A stretch of 64,000 nucleotides of DNA from Geosiphon pyriformis (taxonomy: Eukaryota; Glomeromycota; Glomeromycetes; Archaeosporales; Geosiphonaceae), in the NCBI GenBank assembly GCA_016748015.1, contig JAAOMT010000429.1, forward strand, positions 248,001 to 312,000, written 5' to 3'. The stretch's first letter is position 1. Every line of letters starts with the position of its first letter. The notes below the pieces were generated by a model that was not told where the DNA came from, did no database searches, and saw only the letters and a list, made by a program, of their open reading frames with translations. Position numbers and translations under genes: made by a program. This document shows positions 62,948 to 64,000 of the stretch, piece by piece.

Positions 62948-63748
62948 TATTACAGATAATTATTTAGGGTGTTAAAACAAATAACAAACCTGTAACTTGG
63001 TGCTCAATAACTAGTAATGCTAATAATTTCTGAAGGTTTTGGTTGAATCTTTTGTATAATAAACAAAAATTCAATTAATGGTTTTTTTTCATAAATTTCT
63101 TTTTTCAATATAGTGGCTGGTTTATTTTAATAGTCATGTTTTTCTGATAAACTACTCTTAAATTCTATTTCTATTCTTAGGTTTTTTATCAGGCTATCCT
63201 TGATGTCAAATACTTAGCACTTAATCCCTTTAATCAATTAGTAAATATAAAAAAATAAAATAAATAAATAAAAATAAAAAATAAAATAAAAAATTAGAAT
63301 TTTATTAATAGTTGTAATCAAAAGCTATTGGTTCAGTATGGTTAAGTATTGAATTTTATTAACATGAAGTATTGATAGAATAAAATGAATTAATATTTCT
63401 TTAATCAAGTAATAATAATATAGATTTGATAATAATAAATAATTTTATTTGATATAAGAATAATTTTACTTCAAGTTATAGAAAACTATCTTTTGAAAAA
63501 AAGAGTATTGTTTTAAATTAATTTAAACTCTGTTAAATTCTCTTAAAATTATTTTTTCTGCTTTTAATACTCTTGCTATATATATATAATTTATATTATA
63601 TGAAATTTCTGAGAATTTTGTAATTCTTCAAGAAAATTCTGGCATTCTAAAATTCTGCAATTCTCTAAGAAAATTCTGGAATATTTTGTTTTACTATGTC
63701 TATTTTTGATTGACTATTTATTTATTATTATAATTCCTAATTTCTATA
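62948..63748 (+). repeat. Probable solo LTR inserted in gypsy RT (repeat family 2, copy B)
   Basis: About 800 bp with no coding capacity. It interrupts the RT frame and is flanked by the same bases on both sides (AAATACTA at 62942-62949 and 63748-63755; a 5-bp AATAC duplication is the simplest reading). On that reading its ends are TA...TA, as expected of TG...CA LTR ends after G-to-A and C-to-T decay. It has a TATATATATATAA box near 63578 and shares ordered blocks with 31560-32330. Confidence 0.65.
63575..63600 (+). promoter_or_regulatory. TATA-rich box within the probable LTR
   Basis: The stretch CTATATATATATAATTTATA follows a TTTTTTCTGCTTTTAATACT block that is conserved between the two repeat copies, including the copy near 32080. 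This is consistent with an LTR core promoter, an inference from position and composition only. Confidence 0.35.
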
Positions 63749-64000
63749 AATACTAATGCTTACTTCCTTTTAAGAATCAACAATATACTAGATGCTTTTG
63801 GAAAAGCCAAGTTTTTCTCAACTTTAGATTTGAAAAGTGAATATTGACAAGTTAAAATGAATCTAAAAGACCACACCAAAACAGTATTTGCCACACAATA
63901 GAGAAATTACAAGTTTAATATTATGTTTTTTGAACTCTGTAATATACCAGCAACATTTTAGAAACTAATAAATGTTGTTTATAAAAGACTTTTGTAGTAA

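Larger units (their letters stand above)
59200..64000 (+). mobile_element. Decayed Ty3/gypsy retrotransposon, cut by the window edge and by an inserted repeat
   Basis: Plus-strand gag-pol relic readable by hopping frames: gag (about 59280-60050), aspartic protease (about 60490-60800), a Cys-rich segment (60900-61560), a dUTPase-like domain (about 61780-62260) and reverse transcriptase (62640-62947, continuing at 63756-64000). About 800 bp of unrelated repeat DNA (62948-63748) splits the RT and is flanked by short duplications. RNase H and integrase would lie beyond the window. Stops are frequent, so it is not functional. From memory, domain order and residues match gypsy elements common in arbuscular mycorrhizal fungi. 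Confidence 0.85.
62640..64000 (+). pseudogene. Gypsy reverse transcriptase relic, interrupted
   Basis: The 5' part (62640-62947) carries NIFVKNNNNLRKIDIVQHQI and ends in FCVDYY. The 3' part resumes at 63756 with the RT finger and motif A: RINNILDAFGKAKFFSTLDL, Asp retained, then Y-stop-QV where Trp-Gln is usual, and a degraded FGLCN-type block near 63930. Three internal stops between 63840 and 63965 all sit at expected Trp or Gln positions. The frame runs to the window edge. Confidence 0.85.

Overview
The window is an AT-rich, intron-bearing eukaryotic nuclear sequence. Short introns (mostly 69-153 bp, GT-AG), a BTB-BACK-TLDc protein, class-3-lipase-like proteins lacking the catalytic serine, two-finger GATA factors, and decayed LINE and Ty3/gypsy elements of a type I recognise from arbuscular mycorrhizal fungi all point to a fungus of the Glomeromycotina. 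No species can be named from sequence alone. All gene models are my own splicing by reading frame and GT-AG rules; nothing was searched or aligned by computer.

Layout. 0-5 kb: a degenerate ORF, a dispersed repeat and AT-rich spacer. 5.1-6.6 kb (minus): GATA factor 1. 12.0-13.2 kb (plus): lipase-like gene 1, followed at once by a 71-bp T run, a 900-N assembly gap and a 31-bp A run. 16.8-18.0 kb (plus): SAM-dependent methyltransferase. 20.2-21.8 kb (minus): BTB-BACK-TLDc gene. 25.2-26.7 kb (plus): six-exon gene of unknown family with a glycine-rich membrane hairpin. 27.0-27.9 kb (minus): Tc1/mariner transposase relic. 29.8-30.8 kb (plus): universal stress protein. 30.9-38.3 kb: gene-poor block bounded by inverted repeats of about 300 bp. 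43.0-44.7 kb (plus): GATA factor 2. 48.9-50.4 kb (plus): lipase-like gene 2. 52.5-57.5 kb (plus): decayed LINE. 59.2-64.0 kb (plus): decayed Ty3/gypsy element, interrupted by a probable solo LTR and running off the window edge.

The host genes do not form a pathway. The most striking gene-level pattern is that a GATA-factor gene beside a lipase-like gene occurs twice, 37 kb apart, which suggests an old block duplication. The most striking sequence-level pattern is that both retroelements are still recognisable along their length but are riddled with C-to-T and G-to-A type changes. Catalytic aspartates have become asparagine and Trp/Gln codons have become stops, while neighbouring host genes are intact. 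This looks like a repeat-targeted mutation or methylation-deamination process.
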